Positions 23,832 through 33,484 of a stretch of 64,000 nucleotides of DNA are shown in pieces. Source of the DNA: JAEUKA01 sp035328405 (GTDB taxonomy: Bacteria; Myxococcota_A; Polyangia; Palsa-1104; JAEUJZ01); contig DAOLIT010000002.1 in NCBI GenBank assembly GCA_035328405.1, forward strand, positions 62,001 to 126,000, read 5' to 3'. The notes under the pieces are model-generated. The model saw only the letters and a program-made list of their open reading frames with translations. It made no database searches and was not told the origin of the DNA. Numbering within the stretch: the stretch's first letter is position 1; every line of letters begins with the position of its first letter. Both the position numbers and the translations under genes were made by a program.

Positions 23832-25298
23832 CTAGCGCAGGGTCTTGTTGCGCAGAATCGACACGTCGTTCCCATTGAAATTCGCGGTAACGATGTCGGG
23901 TTTCCCGTCGAGATTCAGGTCGGCTACAACCATTGCATACGGAGTTGAACCCGTCGTGATCGTCTGAGGCGGATCGAAACCTCCCGTGCCGTTTCCAAGA
24001 TACACACCGACGCTGTCCGAACCGCTGTTTGCCACCACCACGTCCAAGAATCCGTCTCCGTCGATATCACCGACTGCAACGTCCCTGGGATCTCTTTCCG
24101 TTCCCATTGTCTGAGCCGTGCCAAACGTCCCATCTCCAGCACCCTTTTGCACCGAAATCATCCGCCCGCCATAACTCAGGGAAACCAAGTCCTTCTTTCT
24201 GTCTCCGTCCAAATCTCCGACGGCAATCGCGAGTGTTTGAGCCGCAACAGAGATGGTTTTTTCGGGCCCGAATGTTCCCCCATTGTACCCCACAAACACT
24301 GACACCGACGTACTCCCATAGTTTCCCGTCAGAATTTCCGGGTAGACATCTCCGGTGATGTCCTGGAGGAGTAGCGCAGACGGCGAACTGTTTGTGAGCA
24401 ATGGAAGCGGCGTACCAGTAGAAAAACTGATCCCGGATGCCGTGGTCGTATTCGTCAACACATACACCGAATCCGTTGTCCTGGGGGCCATCACCACGTC
24501 CGGCTTTCCATCGCCGTTCAAGTCACGCGCGGCAACCCCGGACGGATTCCTTCCGACGGAAAACGTCACCGGCGTTGCAAATCCCCCTCCAGTTCCTTTC
24601 AGAATCGCCAAGTCCTCGTTGCTTGCGTTGTTGCACGACACCGCAATGTCTCGGTACGTATTTACGTCGAAGTCCGCTACTGCTAGTCCCGTTGGACCCA
24701 CAGGGGTCGGATAGTTCACCCCATTTTTGAACAACTGGCTCGACGGAAGAACGCTGATGGTCTGCGATTCGTCGTTTGCCGTAATGATGTCGGGCGAACC
24801 GTCGCGGTTTACATCCTCTGCAATCACCGCGACAGGATGAACTCCGACGCCGATGCGTTCGTGATCAAACTGAACCATCACGCGAACGTACCGAAAAAGG
24901 CTGGTGCCTACCGCAAAGCTTCCGTCTTTGTTTCTGACGGTGACAGCAACATCACCTGGACCTGTTTCAGCAGCCGGTACAGTTGCTTGAACAAGCGTCG
25001 GAGAAACCACTTCTACTTTCGAGGAAAGGCGATTCCCAAACGCAACCTGCGCACCCTCCTGAAAACCGCTTCCATAAATTGCGACAATCGACCCACCCCC
25101 AAGACCCGCAACGGAAGGACTCACGCTCTTGATTGAAATGTCTCCGATGCCGCCTTGCTCGTTTGGCGGCAACGTGTTTGCGTCCGTCGGAGTGCAGCTC
25201 ACTGCCGACCCCCACAGTGTCAACGTCAACAACGAAGAAGAAAGGGAGGCCCCCCATTTTCCAATTTTCCGAGTTTTTACAGTCTTTGTAGTTTTCAT
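23832..25298 (-). CDS. FG-GAP/VCBS-repeat lipoprotein with IPT/TIG domain
   Basis: A 488-residue protein. A basic n-region (MKTTKTVKTRKIGKW) and hydrophobic core end at the lipobox SAVSC, so it is an exported lipoprotein. Residues ~53-140 form an IPT/TIG-like fold (SIKSVSPSVAGLGGGSIVAIYGSGF). The rest is about six or seven FG-GAP/VCBS repeats with Ca-binding-like loops (DVNRDGSPD, DLNGDGKPD, DLDGDRKKD, DIDGDGFLD, DLNLDGKPD), giving a beta-propeller. Such proteins act in surface adhesion or binding. AGGAGA precedes ATG 25298. G+C is lower than in the flanks. Confidence 0.86.
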   Translation of the reverse strand: MKTTKTVKTRKIGKWGASLSSSLLTLTLWGSAVSCTPTDANTLPPNEQGGIGDISIKSVSPSVAGLGGGSIVAIYGSGFQEGAQVAFGNRLSSKVEVVSPTLVQATVPAAETGPGDVAVTVRNKDGSFAVGTSLFRYVRVMVQFDHERIGVGVHPVAVIAEDVNRDGSPDIITANDESQTISVLPSSQLFKNGVNYPTPVGPTGLAVADFDVNTYRDIAVSCNNASNEDLAILKGTGGGFATPVTFSVGRNPSGVAARDLNGDGKPDVVMAPRTTDSVYVLTNTTTASGISFSTGTPLPLLTNSSPSALLLQDITGDVYPEILTGNYGSTSVSVFVGYNGGTFGPEKTISVAAQTLAIAVGDLDGDRKKDLVSLSYGGRMISVQKGAGDGTFGTAQTMGTERDPRDVAVGDIDGDGFLDVVVANSGSDSVGVYLGNGTGGFDPPQTITTGSTPYAMVVADLNLDGKPDIVTANFNGNDVSILRNKTLR

Positions 25299-25504
25299 GT
25301 TTTTCGTCTCCTAGATTCACTTGGCAGTACACACAAAAGCACATGAGTATGGGGTTCCCCACGCAGGTTCACAAGGGCGCGACTCACCAAAACTGCGTAT
25401 TCCCACAGGTTTTTCTTGCAACTTTCTCTACCCACCGAGGCCGCAAAATTCGCTTTTTCACAAAAGCAGCAAAATCGAAGAGCGGTCTGTTCCAAAAGGG
25501 TCTC

Positions 25505-28500
25505 TCAATGCAGCAACTCAACTTGTGTTCTTTCGCCCGATTTCAAGCGGAGCGGAACCACCCAAAAACCATCCTTCCACTGCACGTTCGCGCGCTGAGC
25601 ATTGATATGCAGAGTGCCCCGTTTGAACCCCTTTTCAGTCCCCTTGTCTTGAATTTTCAGCGTTACAGAGCCCTCGTTTTGAGCGCGGTACTCTACAGCC
25701 AATCTGTGCATCGAAGATTCCACGCGCAACAATCGAGTATCGACCACAAAATCTTCAAAGCCCGGTGCATCCGCCGGAACAATGTCAAGCCCCTTTCCAT
25801 CCAAGCTGGGCGAAACACCTGCTGTCCTCAGCAACCCGAACAAGAACATCGCGTCGCTGTTCATGTTGGCCACTGGAAAGTCTGTCATCGGTGTCACAGG
25901 GCTCTTCCACGTTTGTCCATCGCCAGAATTTAGACCATCAGGGGCCGACCAAATGCCTGGCCATACGGCCTCCCATTGGGCTGCATGTGTTGCATACAGA
26001 TGCCTCTGCATACTCTGCCACGCCTTCTCCTTTCGCATTTTTGCATACACCCATGTCTGCAAGTGACTGATTGCCGGCCACACCATTCCTTTTTCTCGCA
26101 GCACGGGACCAATGGGAGATGGACCAAACAAGCGAGCATCCATCTGATCAAGCAGCGTGTTTCGTTCCGAAGCAGAAAGCGGAACCGTCAGAAGTCCCCA
26201 TGGTTGTGCCTCTAAATCGATGAAATTTGCGGAAAAGGGGTCCTTCTCCTGATCATTCCCTTTCAAATAGGACTGATTCAGGGAGTTGCGCAAAAATGCG
26301 CGCCCAAACCAGCGTCCGCCAAAAGTCCGACGCACAGGGTCTTTCAGTTTTTCAGCATATGTTTCCATGTCCAGCGCAAGTTGCCGATCAACCGACTCGA
26401 TTTGTTTTGCGAGCAGAGGCAATACATACAAGGCCATTTGACTGTTCGGAATCGATTCCCCAGAAGCCTGTGTGAACGCCACTGCAAGCGGAGACAGGTC
26501 TTCATACACGATGCCATCGGACCAATCTCCATCGTGGATTCGCACTAGGCCGTGCGGACCCAAACCGACCTTTTGAACGAGGTGACGGAATGCAACGCGA
26601 ATGTGATCGAGCACTGTATAGCCGTTCGCAGAGGCCGGTGGAGACACTCCCTTCGGGTAATAGGGGAGTTCCTCTTTCAGAAAGGAATGATCCCCTGTCG
26701 CAGCCAGATATTCCCCAAGCGCCAAGAACAAGAACAGATCCAAGTCCGATGGATTGTTGTGTATCAACGCCCCATCGTGCTGCCCGAAGTTCGTCATGGA
26801 ATAGGGGAGTTTTCCGGTTTCTGCCTCTTGAAGGGACAGGATCAAACGCAAATTTCCTTTTGCCAAGCCAGGATCAGCATAGACAAGGGGGAGTGCAAAA
26901 AGAGCTTGGTCGCGAGGAACTCCGTCTGCCCCATGCAAATACAGATATGCTGACCCCTGCGGCGTATAGGACACTTTGTAGTAGTCGCTGTACACCGTAT
27001 GTCCCAGAAGTTGTGCAGAGCGCCACGCTGTTTCCCGATGAAGCAATGGAAATTTCGCAGAATAGGCGTAGACAAGCTGGGAACGGAGTCTGGACAGAGA
27101 GGCGGAAAGGTCCTCACCTTTTCGATATTTCTCCAGAAAGGAAAGGGCGTTCTTCGGCGAATCCTGCGTTGTGGATGAGACGTATCCATACGCAAAACGG
27201 AGTCTCTGTTTTCCAAAAGGAGGCAAATGCAGGTCACTCCTAAGCACCAACGCGGCAGGTTGAAACATCGCCGAACGGGGTGCCAATTGTGTGGATGGTG
27301 GCAGCGTCCGAACTGCATCGGGCAACGCAGGCGTTCCTTTTCCGAAAAACGTCTGTTGGTCTCCGTAGGTTGCATTCACAGGACCCGATAGCGCGGACAA
27401 AAACAAAACCGGAGGGTAGAAGTCTTCAGACGAAGGAACGTCTGGTTTTGGCCGCTTTACAGAGGCCTTGGGAGACATGGATGCGAACAGTGTTTTTTGT
27501 TCAGGATCGTATTCTGTAGTTTGAAGAAATGCGTCGTTCGACTTGTCCCGAACTAGGTCTCCCAAAGTCGCAGCAACGCCCGTCCGAACCCACTGGATGA
27601 GGAGCTGGTGGCGATTGGCATCGAAGTACTCAAAGTGTTTTGGGTGCCTCTCAGTATTGGTCAGATTCTCGATTTCGACATCATCCAAAAGCACCGGATC
27701 GTCCCCCTCTGGAGCGTAGAGTGTGTGGCGGATACGGAGTCCGTTTTGGGTGCTCTCAGAAACAAAATAGGAACTTCCAAACACACGACGAGTGCGACTC
27801 CGATCCTGTGCATATTTGTATGCGGTGCAGAAGGCAGAACCCGCCTCATGAATGTATGAAAAGCCGCCTCCAAGATTCTGTTGCGCCTCGGAAAAGCGAT
27901 TCAGAAAAGTCGGAGCTCTTTCGTGAGTGTAAACACTGACATACCCATCATTTACCGCCAAGAAATTGATCCTTCGGTTGCCCAAGACAACGAAATGATC
28001 TCGCCTCTCTTTGAAAGTTGGGGCTCCTGATTCACTGTGTGGCCACACTGCACGCGGATCTGAAAGATGGTCGAGTGTATAGGAGTATGCAGGCAAACCG
28101 TGTTCATCAACGAACCATTCCCCGAAAATGCCTCCTCCTTTGGTACAGGGAGGAAAGGTGGACAGGTTGCGAGGATCGGGAGACTTGCACCCCTCTTCGT
28201 CTTTCGGGAGTGCGTATACGACTGCTCGAATCTGAGACGGCGGAGAGTCTGGGAAAGAAATTGTGACTTCAGCGACACCCGTTTGCAACGCAAGAACTTC
28301 GCCAGATCCGCTTATGGAAATGACCCCTGATGGTTCGACAAAATAGGTGGGTTGGGGTGCTGTTCCCAATGAGGATTCGATCCGAATCAAGGCGGTTTGA
28401 CCCACAAACATCGACAACGATTTCGGATTGATCCGGTACACGCGCGGAGTCTGTTCTTCGTCTGATGTGCCTGTTGTTTCGTACCCACAGGAGCTGAGGG

Positions 28501-28564
28501 ACAGACAAAAGGACAAAAGAACGAAACATGCGGAAATGAACATTCTGCTGGAACGCCTACGCAT
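25505..28564 (-). CDS. Secreted GH94-like (GH36-type (alpha/alpha)6) glycosidase lipoprotein with Big_2-like domain
   Basis: About 1019 residues from ATG 28564, which has GGAGG just upstream. A lipobox (SLSSC) follows the signal peptide. Residues ~40-115 resemble a bacterial Ig-like (Big_2) domain (INPKSLSMFVGQTALIRI, SGSGEVLALQTGVAEVTI). The rest looks like a GH94-type protein: a beta-sandwich, then an (alpha/alpha)6 barrel with RDQALFALPLVYADP and IHDGDWSDGIVY. The Asp in DWSDG (about residue 680) matches the catalytic acid of DWNDG in GH94 phosphorylases. A phosphorylase outside the cell would be odd, so hydrolysis of a glucan-like polymer is plausible. It lies in a ~50 percent G+C stretch. 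Confidence 0.72.
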   Translation of the reverse strand: MRRRSSRMFISACFVLLSFCLSLSSCGYETTGTSDEEQTPRVYRINPKSLSMFVGQTALIRIESSLGTAPQPTYFVEPSGVISISGSGEVLALQTGVAEVTISFPDSPPSQIRAVVYALPKDEEGCKSPDPRNLSTFPPCTKGGGIFGEWFVDEHGLPAYSYTLDHLSDPRAVWPHSESGAPTFKERRDHFVVLGNRRINFLAVNDGYVSVYTHERAPTFLNRFSEAQQNLGGGFSYIHEAGSAFCTAYKYAQDRSRTRRVFGSSYFVSESTQNGLRIRHTLYAPEGDDPVLLDDVEIENLTNTERHPKHFEYFDANRHQLLIQWVRTGVAATLGDLVRDKSNDAFLQTTEYDPEQKTLFASMSPKASVKRPKPDVPSSEDFYPPVLFLSALSGPVNATYGDQQTFFGKGTPALPDAVRTLPPSTQLAPRSAMFQPAALVLRSDLHLPPFGKQRLRFAYGYVSSTTQDSPKNALSFLEKYRKGEDLSASLSRLRSQLVYAYSAKFPLLHRETAWRSAQLLGHTVYSDYYKVSYTPQGSAYLYLHGADGVPRDQALFALPLVYADPGLAKGNLRLILSLQEAETGKLPYSMTNFGQHDGALIHNNPSDLDLFLFLALGEYLAATGDHSFLKEELPYYPKGVSPPASANGYTVLDHIRVAFRHLVQKVGLGPHGLVRIHDGDWSDGIVYEDLSPLAVAFTQASGESIPNSQMALYVLPLLAKQIESVDRQLALDMETYAEKLKDPVRRTFGGRWFGRAFLRNSLNQSYLKGNDQEKDPFSANFIDLEAQPWGLLTVPLSASERNTLLDQMDARLFGPSPIGPVLREKGMVWPAISHLQTWVYAKMRKEKAWQSMQRHLYATHAAQWEAVWPGIWSAPDGLNSGDGQTWKSPVTPMTDFPVANMNSDAMFLFGLLRTAGVSPSLDGKGLDIVPADAPGFEDFVVDTRLLRVESSMHRLAVEYRAQNEGSVTLKIQDKGTEKGFKRGTLHINAQRANVQWKDGFWVVPLRLKSGERTQVELLH

Positions 28565-28620
28565 CACGGCCTCCGATTTCTTGCTGGTACTCTTTGGGAT
28601 AGGGAACGCACCGATACAGA

Positions 28621-30834
28621 CTACCCTTTGGGCATGATTGGGAGTGCTGGAAGACCTGTGTGTTGCGTCCATGCGGCTCCTTTGCGAACCCCTTTTTTGT
28701 GTTGCGACTCGCGATTTGGGGTCGATTTCCTCTGTCCCTTGGCCGCAAAACCTGTTGCTTGCGGCTGAAAAGAGGGAATCAGATGTTGTTTGCCATTCCC
28801 AATCAAATCCTCGCGGTCCATTTCACGCAGAACTTTCCGCAAAAGGGGCCAATTGTTTGGATCGTGGTAACGCAAAAAGGCTTTGTGGATTCGCCTCTGT
28901 TCCAGTGATTTTTCGACGTGGACCTCGTGCGGATCGCGCAAGGGTGAAAGAGGGTTCACCTCGGTGTAGTACATCGCAGTTGCCGTCGCCATGGGGGAAG
29001 GTAGGAACGCCTGGACCTGATCAGGGCGGAAGCCATTGTTTTTCAGCCAGAGCGCCAACTTCAACATGTCTTCCGTCTTGGTTCCGGGATGCGCAGCGAT
29101 AAAGTAAGGAATCAAGTATTGCTCTTTTCCTGCTGCGCTGGAAAAGCGATCGAACATCTGCTTGAACTGATAAAAAGCAGAAATCCCAGGTTTCATCATG
29201 TGCGAAAGGGGACCTGATTCCGTATGTTCAGGAGCGATTTTCAGATACCCCCCCGTATGATGTTCTGCCAATTCCTTGATCCATTCAGGAGAACGTACAG
29301 CCAGATCATATCGAACCCCGGAAGCGATAAAAATTCGCTTCACACCAGGAATCGCACGCGCCTTCCGATACAACCGGATGAGTGGCGTGTGATCCGTTTG
29401 CATGTGTTCGCAGATGCCCGGATAAATGCAGCTTGGTCGTCTGCAAACGGCCTCGAGTGCGCGACTTTTGCAGGCCATTCTGTACATGTTTGCTGTGGGC
29501 CCGCCCAAGTCGCTGATGTTGCCGGTAAAGCCTGGCGTTCGATCGCGGATCTGTTCGATCTCATGCAGAATCGACGCTTCGGATCGACTCTGGATGATTC
29601 GCCCCTCATGCTCGGTGATGGAGCAAAACGTACAACCCCCAAAACACCCCCGGAGGATGTTTACGGAGAACTTGATCATCTCGTAAGCGGGAATCTTTGC
29701 GTCTCCGTAACGTGGATGGGGAACTCGCGCAAAGGGCAAGCCATACAGCGAATCCATCTCCTTCGTGGTGAGTGGAAGGGGAGGCGGATTCACAACCACG
29801 TCGAGCTTTCCATGTTGCTGAACCAGCGCGCGTCCATTTCCGGCATTCGCTTCCCGATGCAGAATCCGCGAAGCATGTGCATAGAGCACTTTGTCTTGCT
29901 TTGCGGTTTCATAACTTGGCAAACGAATGATCTGGTTTTGACGTTCAGTTTTTCGTGGAAAAAGGGGAACGACTTCCGACGACAAAGTGACGATTGCATC
30001 CTCGGGTTGGGAAGGCGCATGCGCTCCTTTTTTTGTACCGCCTTTTGTACCGCAGAGTTTGTTTGGTTCGGCATAGGGATTCGGGTTGCCTTCGACCTTT
30101 CCAGGCATGTCCAAGCGAGTGGAATCGATCTCGTGGGGCTCTGTTCTGTGTGGTCTGACAAAAGCGGTTCCGCGCAAGTGATGAAGGGCGGACAGGTTCT
30201 TCCGTTCTCCCAAGTGGTGGGCAATGTCCACAATCGCGCGTTCGGCATTCCCATAGACCAAAAGATCGGCCCCCGAATCGATCAGGAGGGATCGACGGAC
30301 TGTGTCTGACCAGTAATCATAATGCGCGACTCGACGAAGGCTGGCTTCGATTCCGCCGATCACAATGGGAATCCCCGGATACGCAGAACGGCACAATTGG
30401 GAGTAGACGAGCACGGCGCGATCGGGCCGGAGTCCGGCAATTCCCCCAGGTGAATACGCATCATCGGAACGAATGCGGCGATCGCTGGTGTAGCGATTCA
30501 CAAGGGAATCCATGTTTCCCCCTGTCACACCCCAGAACAAATTGGGAGGGCCCAGAACCTGAAATGAATCGACGGAAGACCACGCCGGTTGGGGCAAAAT
30601 CCCAACACGAAAACCTTGCGCCTCCAGGAGTCTTCCTATGAGGGCCATACCGAAACTTGGATGATCTATGTAGGCATCCCCTGTTACCAAAATAATGTCG
30701 CAACTGTCCCACCCCAAATCGTCCATTTCCTGTCTGGTGGTGGGAAAAAAGGGGGAAATGGGAAACCGCTTGGCCCAGTACGGACGGTGCGAAAACAGAG
30801 CGTTCGAGCCGTCGGTGATTTTTGGCTTCTGCAT
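28621..30834 (-). CDS. ygiQ: YgiQ-family radical SAM protein
   Basis: A 737-residue protein. An N-terminal B12-binding-like region (about 40-220: DIILVTGDAYIDHPSFGMALIGR, IPIVIGGIEASLRR) is followed by a radical SAM core with the CxxxCxxC cluster motif CFGGCTFCSITEHEGR. FTGNISDLGGPTANMY and YLIPYFIAAHPGT are strongly conserved in the YgiQ family. The C-terminus is basic and low-complexity. The family is widespread but its reaction is unknown to me. The start fits well: ATG 30834 lies six bases after an extended -10 box. Confidence 0.9.
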   Translation of the reverse strand: MQKPKITDGSNALFSHRPYWAKRFPISPFFPTTRQEMDDLGWDSCDIILVTGDAYIDHPSFGMALIGRLLEAQGFRVGILPQPAWSSVDSFQVLGPPNLFWGVTGGNMDSLVNRYTSDRRIRSDDAYSPGGIAGLRPDRAVLVYSQLCRSAYPGIPIVIGGIEASLRRVAHYDYWSDTVRRSLLIDSGADLLVYGNAERAIVDIAHHLGERKNLSALHHLRGTAFVRPHRTEPHEIDSTRLDMPGKVEGNPNPYAEPNKLCGTKGGTKKGAHAPSQPEDAIVTLSSEVVPLFPRKTERQNQIIRLPSYETAKQDKVLYAHASRILHREANAGNGRALVQQHGKLDVVVNPPPLPLTTKEMDSLYGLPFARVPHPRYGDAKIPAYEMIKFSVNILRGCFGGCTFCSITEHEGRIIQSRSEASILHEIEQIRDRTPGFTGNISDLGGPTANMYRMACKSRALEAVCRRPSCIYPGICEHMQTDHTPLIRLYRKARAIPGVKRIFIASGVRYDLAVRSPEWIKELAEHHTGGYLKIAPEHTESGPLSHMMKPGISAFYQFKQMFDRFSSAAGKEQYLIPYFIAAHPGTKTEDMLKLALWLKNNGFRPDQVQAFLPSPMATATAMYYTEVNPLSPLRDPHEVHVEKSLEQRRIHKAFLRYHDPNNWPLLRKVLREMDREDLIGNGKQHLIPSFQPQATGFAAKGQRKSTPNRESQHKKGVRKGAAWTQHTGLPALPIMPKG

Positions 30835-30840
30835 GGGGCC

Positions 30841-30850
30841 CGCGTATCAC
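30841..30850 (-). promoter_or_regulatory. Extended -10 box before ygiQ
   Basis: GTGATACGCG on the minus strand, six bases before ATG 30834, without a ribosome site. Confidence 0.45.
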
Positions 30851-30952
30851 GACGAGAAACTTGTCGCAAGCGCAAAACCCTCTTTCACGATTTCACAAAG
30901 GGGGTGGCTGGACATCGCGTGGTGGGGTTTGCACGGCCTTTGCGGAGCGGTC

Positions 30953-30982
30953 TTGACAAAGGGCCTCGCTCGCAGGGTTAAT
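30953..30982 (+). promoter_or_regulatory. Sigma-70-like promoter before accC
   Basis: A perfect -35 TTGACA (30953-30958) and GTTAAT (30977-30982) are separated by 18 bases. The -10 ends 11 bases before ATG 30994, so the leader would be only a few bases. Confidence 0.5.
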
Positions 30983-30993
30983 CGTCGGCCAAC

Positions 30994-32544
30994 ATGAGCA
31001 CCACAAACACCGTTTCACCGTTTCGCAAAATCCTCGTGGCCAATCGAGGTGAGATTGCCGTGCGCGTTATCCGGGCTTGCCGGGAACTGGGCATACGTTC
31101 TGCCGCCGTCTTTTCGGATGCGGATCGGGGTGCGCTGCACGTTCGGATGGCGGATGAGGCGTATCCGATAGGCCCACCGGCCCCGCGTGAAAGCTATCTG
31201 GATTTGGAAAAGGTGGCGGATGTGGCCAAACGTGCGGGGGCGTGTGCGGTTCACCCCGGCTATGGTTTTTTGTCGGAGCGCGCAGAGTTTGTCGAGGCGT
31301 GTGAAAAACGGGGTTTGGTGTTCATTGGGCCGCCGGCTCAGGCGATGCGCGAGATGGGGGAAAAGACACGCGCTCGCGCCAAAATGCAGTCCGCTGGCGT
31401 GCCTACAGTGCCAGGAGACAACGGCCCAGAAGGGCGGGGTTTTCCGACGGTAGAGGGTGCGCTCTTGGCTGCTCAGAAAATCGGTTTTCCGGTGATGTTG
31501 AAGGCTGCGGCGGGAGGCGGCGGGCGCGGGATGCGGTTGTGCGACGGGGCAGACAAGTTCCCAGCGGCGTTTGAGAGTGCAAAACGCGAGGCGAAGGCAG
31601 CGTTTGGGGATGACACGGTTTATTTGGAAAAAGCGATCGTGAGACCGCGCCACGTTGAGATCCAGGTTTTTGGCGATCGTCACGGCAACTATGTGTATCT
31701 GTTCGAGCGCGATTGTTCGGTTCAGCGACGGAACCAAAAGGTGATCGAGGAATCGCCTTGCCCCGTTCTGGATGACGACCTGCGGCGAAAAATGGGGGAA
31801 GTCGCGACGCGAGCGGCGGCTGCGGTGAACTATGTGGGGGCAGGGACCTGCGAGTTTTTGCTGTCGGAAGACAGACGTTTTTACTTTTTGGAAATGAACA
31901 CGCGGCTGCAAGTGGAACACCCGGTGACGGAAATGGTGACGGGGCTGGATTTGGTACACCTACAGATTCGCGTCGCTGAGGGCCATCCGCTTCCGTTTCG
32001 GCAAGAGCAGCTTGCGTTGCGAGGCGCGGCGATCGAATGCCGGGTATGCGCAGAGGACTCGCTGCGGTTTCTTCCGTCGCCAGGCAAGATTACGAGGCTC
32101 AGGAACCCAGCCGGGCCTTGGGTTCGCAACGACAGCGGCGTGTTCGAGGGGGCCGAAATCAGCACCTATTACGACAACCTGATTTCCAAACTGGTGGTTT
32201 GGGCCCAGACGAGACCGGAAGCCATTGCTCGGATGCGGCGAGCCCTGGCGGAATACCAGATCGCGGGAATCAAAACGAACTTGTCGTTTCACCGCAAAGT
32301 GATGCAAGAACCGGATTTTCAGTCGGGGCAGTACAACACGGGCTACATCGAGGCCCACAAGTCCGTGCTGCTGACTGCGCCGGCGCTCGACAAGGATGCG
32401 GCGCAGGCCATCGCGGTCGTGGCTGCGATCCACGCAACACAGAAATCCGAAACCGTCCAACCCTGCGAGCGGTCAGGTCGAGGCAACGAAATGTCCGCGT
32501 GGCGAGCCGGATGGCCCGCACACGGTCTGCGCAACGGCAAGTAG
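30994..32544 (+). CDS. accC: Biotin carboxylase (acetyl/acyl-CoA carboxylase subunit)
   Basis: A 516-residue protein with the full biotin carboxylase fold. FRKILVANRGEIAVRVIRACRELG opens the domain, AAAGGGGRGMRL is the ATP-grasp glycine loop, and LFERDCSVQRRNQKVIEESP and EMNTRLQVEHPVTEMVTG are catalytic segments. It carries no biotinyl or carboxyltransferase domain, so it needs separate BCCP and CT partners that are not adjacent. It could belong to acetyl-CoA carboxylase or to another acyl-CoA carboxylase. The last ~45 residues (after IEAHKSVLL) are not conserved-looking. Confidence 0.88.
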   Translation: MSTTNTVSPFRKILVANRGEIAVRVIRACRELGIRSAAVFSDADRGALHVRMADEAYPIGPPAPRESYLDLEKVADVAKRAGACAVHPGYGFLSERAEFVEACEKRGLVFIGPPAQAMREMGEKTRARAKMQSAGVPTVPGDNGPEGRGFPTVEGALLAAQKIGFPVMLKAAAGGGGRGMRLCDGADKFPAAFESAKREAKAAFGDDTVYLEKAIVRPRHVEIQVFGDRHGNYVYLFERDCSVQRRNQKVIEESPCPVLDDDLRRKMGEVATRAAAAVNYVGAGTCEFLLSEDRRFYFLEMNTRLQVEHPVTEMVTGLDLVHLQIRVAEGHPLPFRQEQLALRGAAIECRVCAEDSLRFLPSPGKITRLRNPAGPWVRNDSGVFEGAEISTYYDNLISKLVVWAQTRPEAIARMRRALAEYQIAGIKTNLSFHRKVMQEPDFQSGQYNTGYIEAHKSVLLTAPALDKDAAQAIAVVAAIHATQKSETVQPCERSGRGNEMSAWRAGWPAHGLRNGK

Positions 32545-32577
32545 CGGTTAGGGGCCTGTTGCAGGAATGCCGCTACT
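32540..32577. terminator. Stem-loop between convergent accC and HU gene
   Basis: AGTAGCGG (32540-32547) and CCGCTACT (32570-32577) are perfect inverted arms. The loop holds a smaller stem CCTG-TTG-CAGG. It sits exactly between two convergent stop codons, but there is no T-run, so it is only a possible bidirectional terminator. Confidence 0.42.
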
Positions 32578-32579
32578 GG

Positions 32580-33101
32580 TTAGCGCTTTCCGCCGCCCTT
32601 TTTCTTGCCGCCTGACGATGGCGCGGTCGCTTTTCCCGTCGGAGGCGCTGCCGGGGCTGCCTTGCTCGCGGGGGCGGTCGCTGGTGGGGCTGCCGGTGCA
32701 GGCGGAGCAGGCGCGACTGCCGGTGCTGCTTTTGGGGCTACAGCAACGGGGGCTGGCTCTGGGGTCGGGGCAGCGGCGGGGACAGCAACCTTGGGAGGCT
32801 TGGCCACCGCGCGCACGGACGCACCGCCAGCATTGACGCGCTCTTTCAGCTCTTTTCCGACCTTGAAGAAGGGCAACCGTTTCGGGTTCACACCGACGGG
32901 ATCACCGGTGCGTGGGTTCCGCCCTTCATACGCTTTGTAGCGTCGGATCTCGAAGCTGCCAAAGCCGCGAATTTCGATCCGATTGCCGAGTCGAAGAGAC
33001 TCTTCCATGGAGTCGAAAATACAATTGATGATCAGCTCCGCTTTCCCTTTGGGCAAATTGAGCTGAGCAGCTACCTTCTCGATAAGGTCCGATTTCGTCA
33101 T
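32580..33101 (-). CDS. HU/IHF-family DNA-binding protein with Ala/Pro-rich basic tail
   Basis: Residues 1-90 are a complete HU/IHF domain (MTKSDLIEKVAAQLNLPKG, RIEIRGFGSFEIRRYKAYEGRNPRTG). NPRTGDPV and PFFKVGKELKERV are the usual ends, and the GRNPRTG arm inserts into the DNA minor groove. Residues 91-173 are an unusual tail of Ala/Pro with scattered Lys that ends GGKKKGGGKR, reminiscent of histone H1-like tails. AGAGG precedes ATG 33101. It is likely a nucleoid protein with modified compaction ability. Confidence 0.9.
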   Translation of the reverse strand: MTKSDLIEKVAAQLNLPKGKAELIINCIFDSMEESLRLGNRIEIRGFGSFEIRRYKAYEGRNPRTGDPVGVNPKRLPFFKVGKELKERVNAGGASVRAVAKPPKVAVPAAAPTPEPAPVAVAPKAAPAVAPAPPAPAAPPATAPASKAAPAAPPTGKATAPSSGGKKKGGGKR

Positions 33102-33484
33102 ACTTACTTGCCTCTCGCTACGGCTTGCATAGACAGAGTCGATTCATCGTATGCGAATTTACAAATAGAGATCAACACTTTTTCTGGCGTTTTTCTGGAG
33201 AAATCCAGTATCGAGGCAGAAGTCAATTGTGCAACTCACCGTCGAAAAAGCCAACGATTTGAGATTGTGATCATATCTGCCCAGGTTTTTATTTTGTTCA
33301 TTGAAAGATTAAAACGTAAGAAACTCGAAAATATCTGCTTGAGTTTCAAATTGTTCGTGCAGTCGCACAACACAAAAGAGAATCGGAAGACACATACACG
33401 ATGAACGGAAACTTGCGCTTGTGCGACAATTGGGCAGTGAAACTCCCACGGCCTGGTACGTTCTGGCCGTGCATCGAAAAGGAA
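33102..33484. other. AT-rich divergent intergenic region between HU gene and fhs
   Basis: This 383-base gap is markedly AT-rich compared with both genes and should contain the promoters of both. I see a small stem CTGGA-gaaa-TCCAG near 33195 but no riboswitch fold I can name and no convincing gene. A 28-codon in-frame extension of fhs from ATG 33401 (MNGNLRLCDNWAVK...) does not resemble the enzyme family. Confidence 0.5.
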
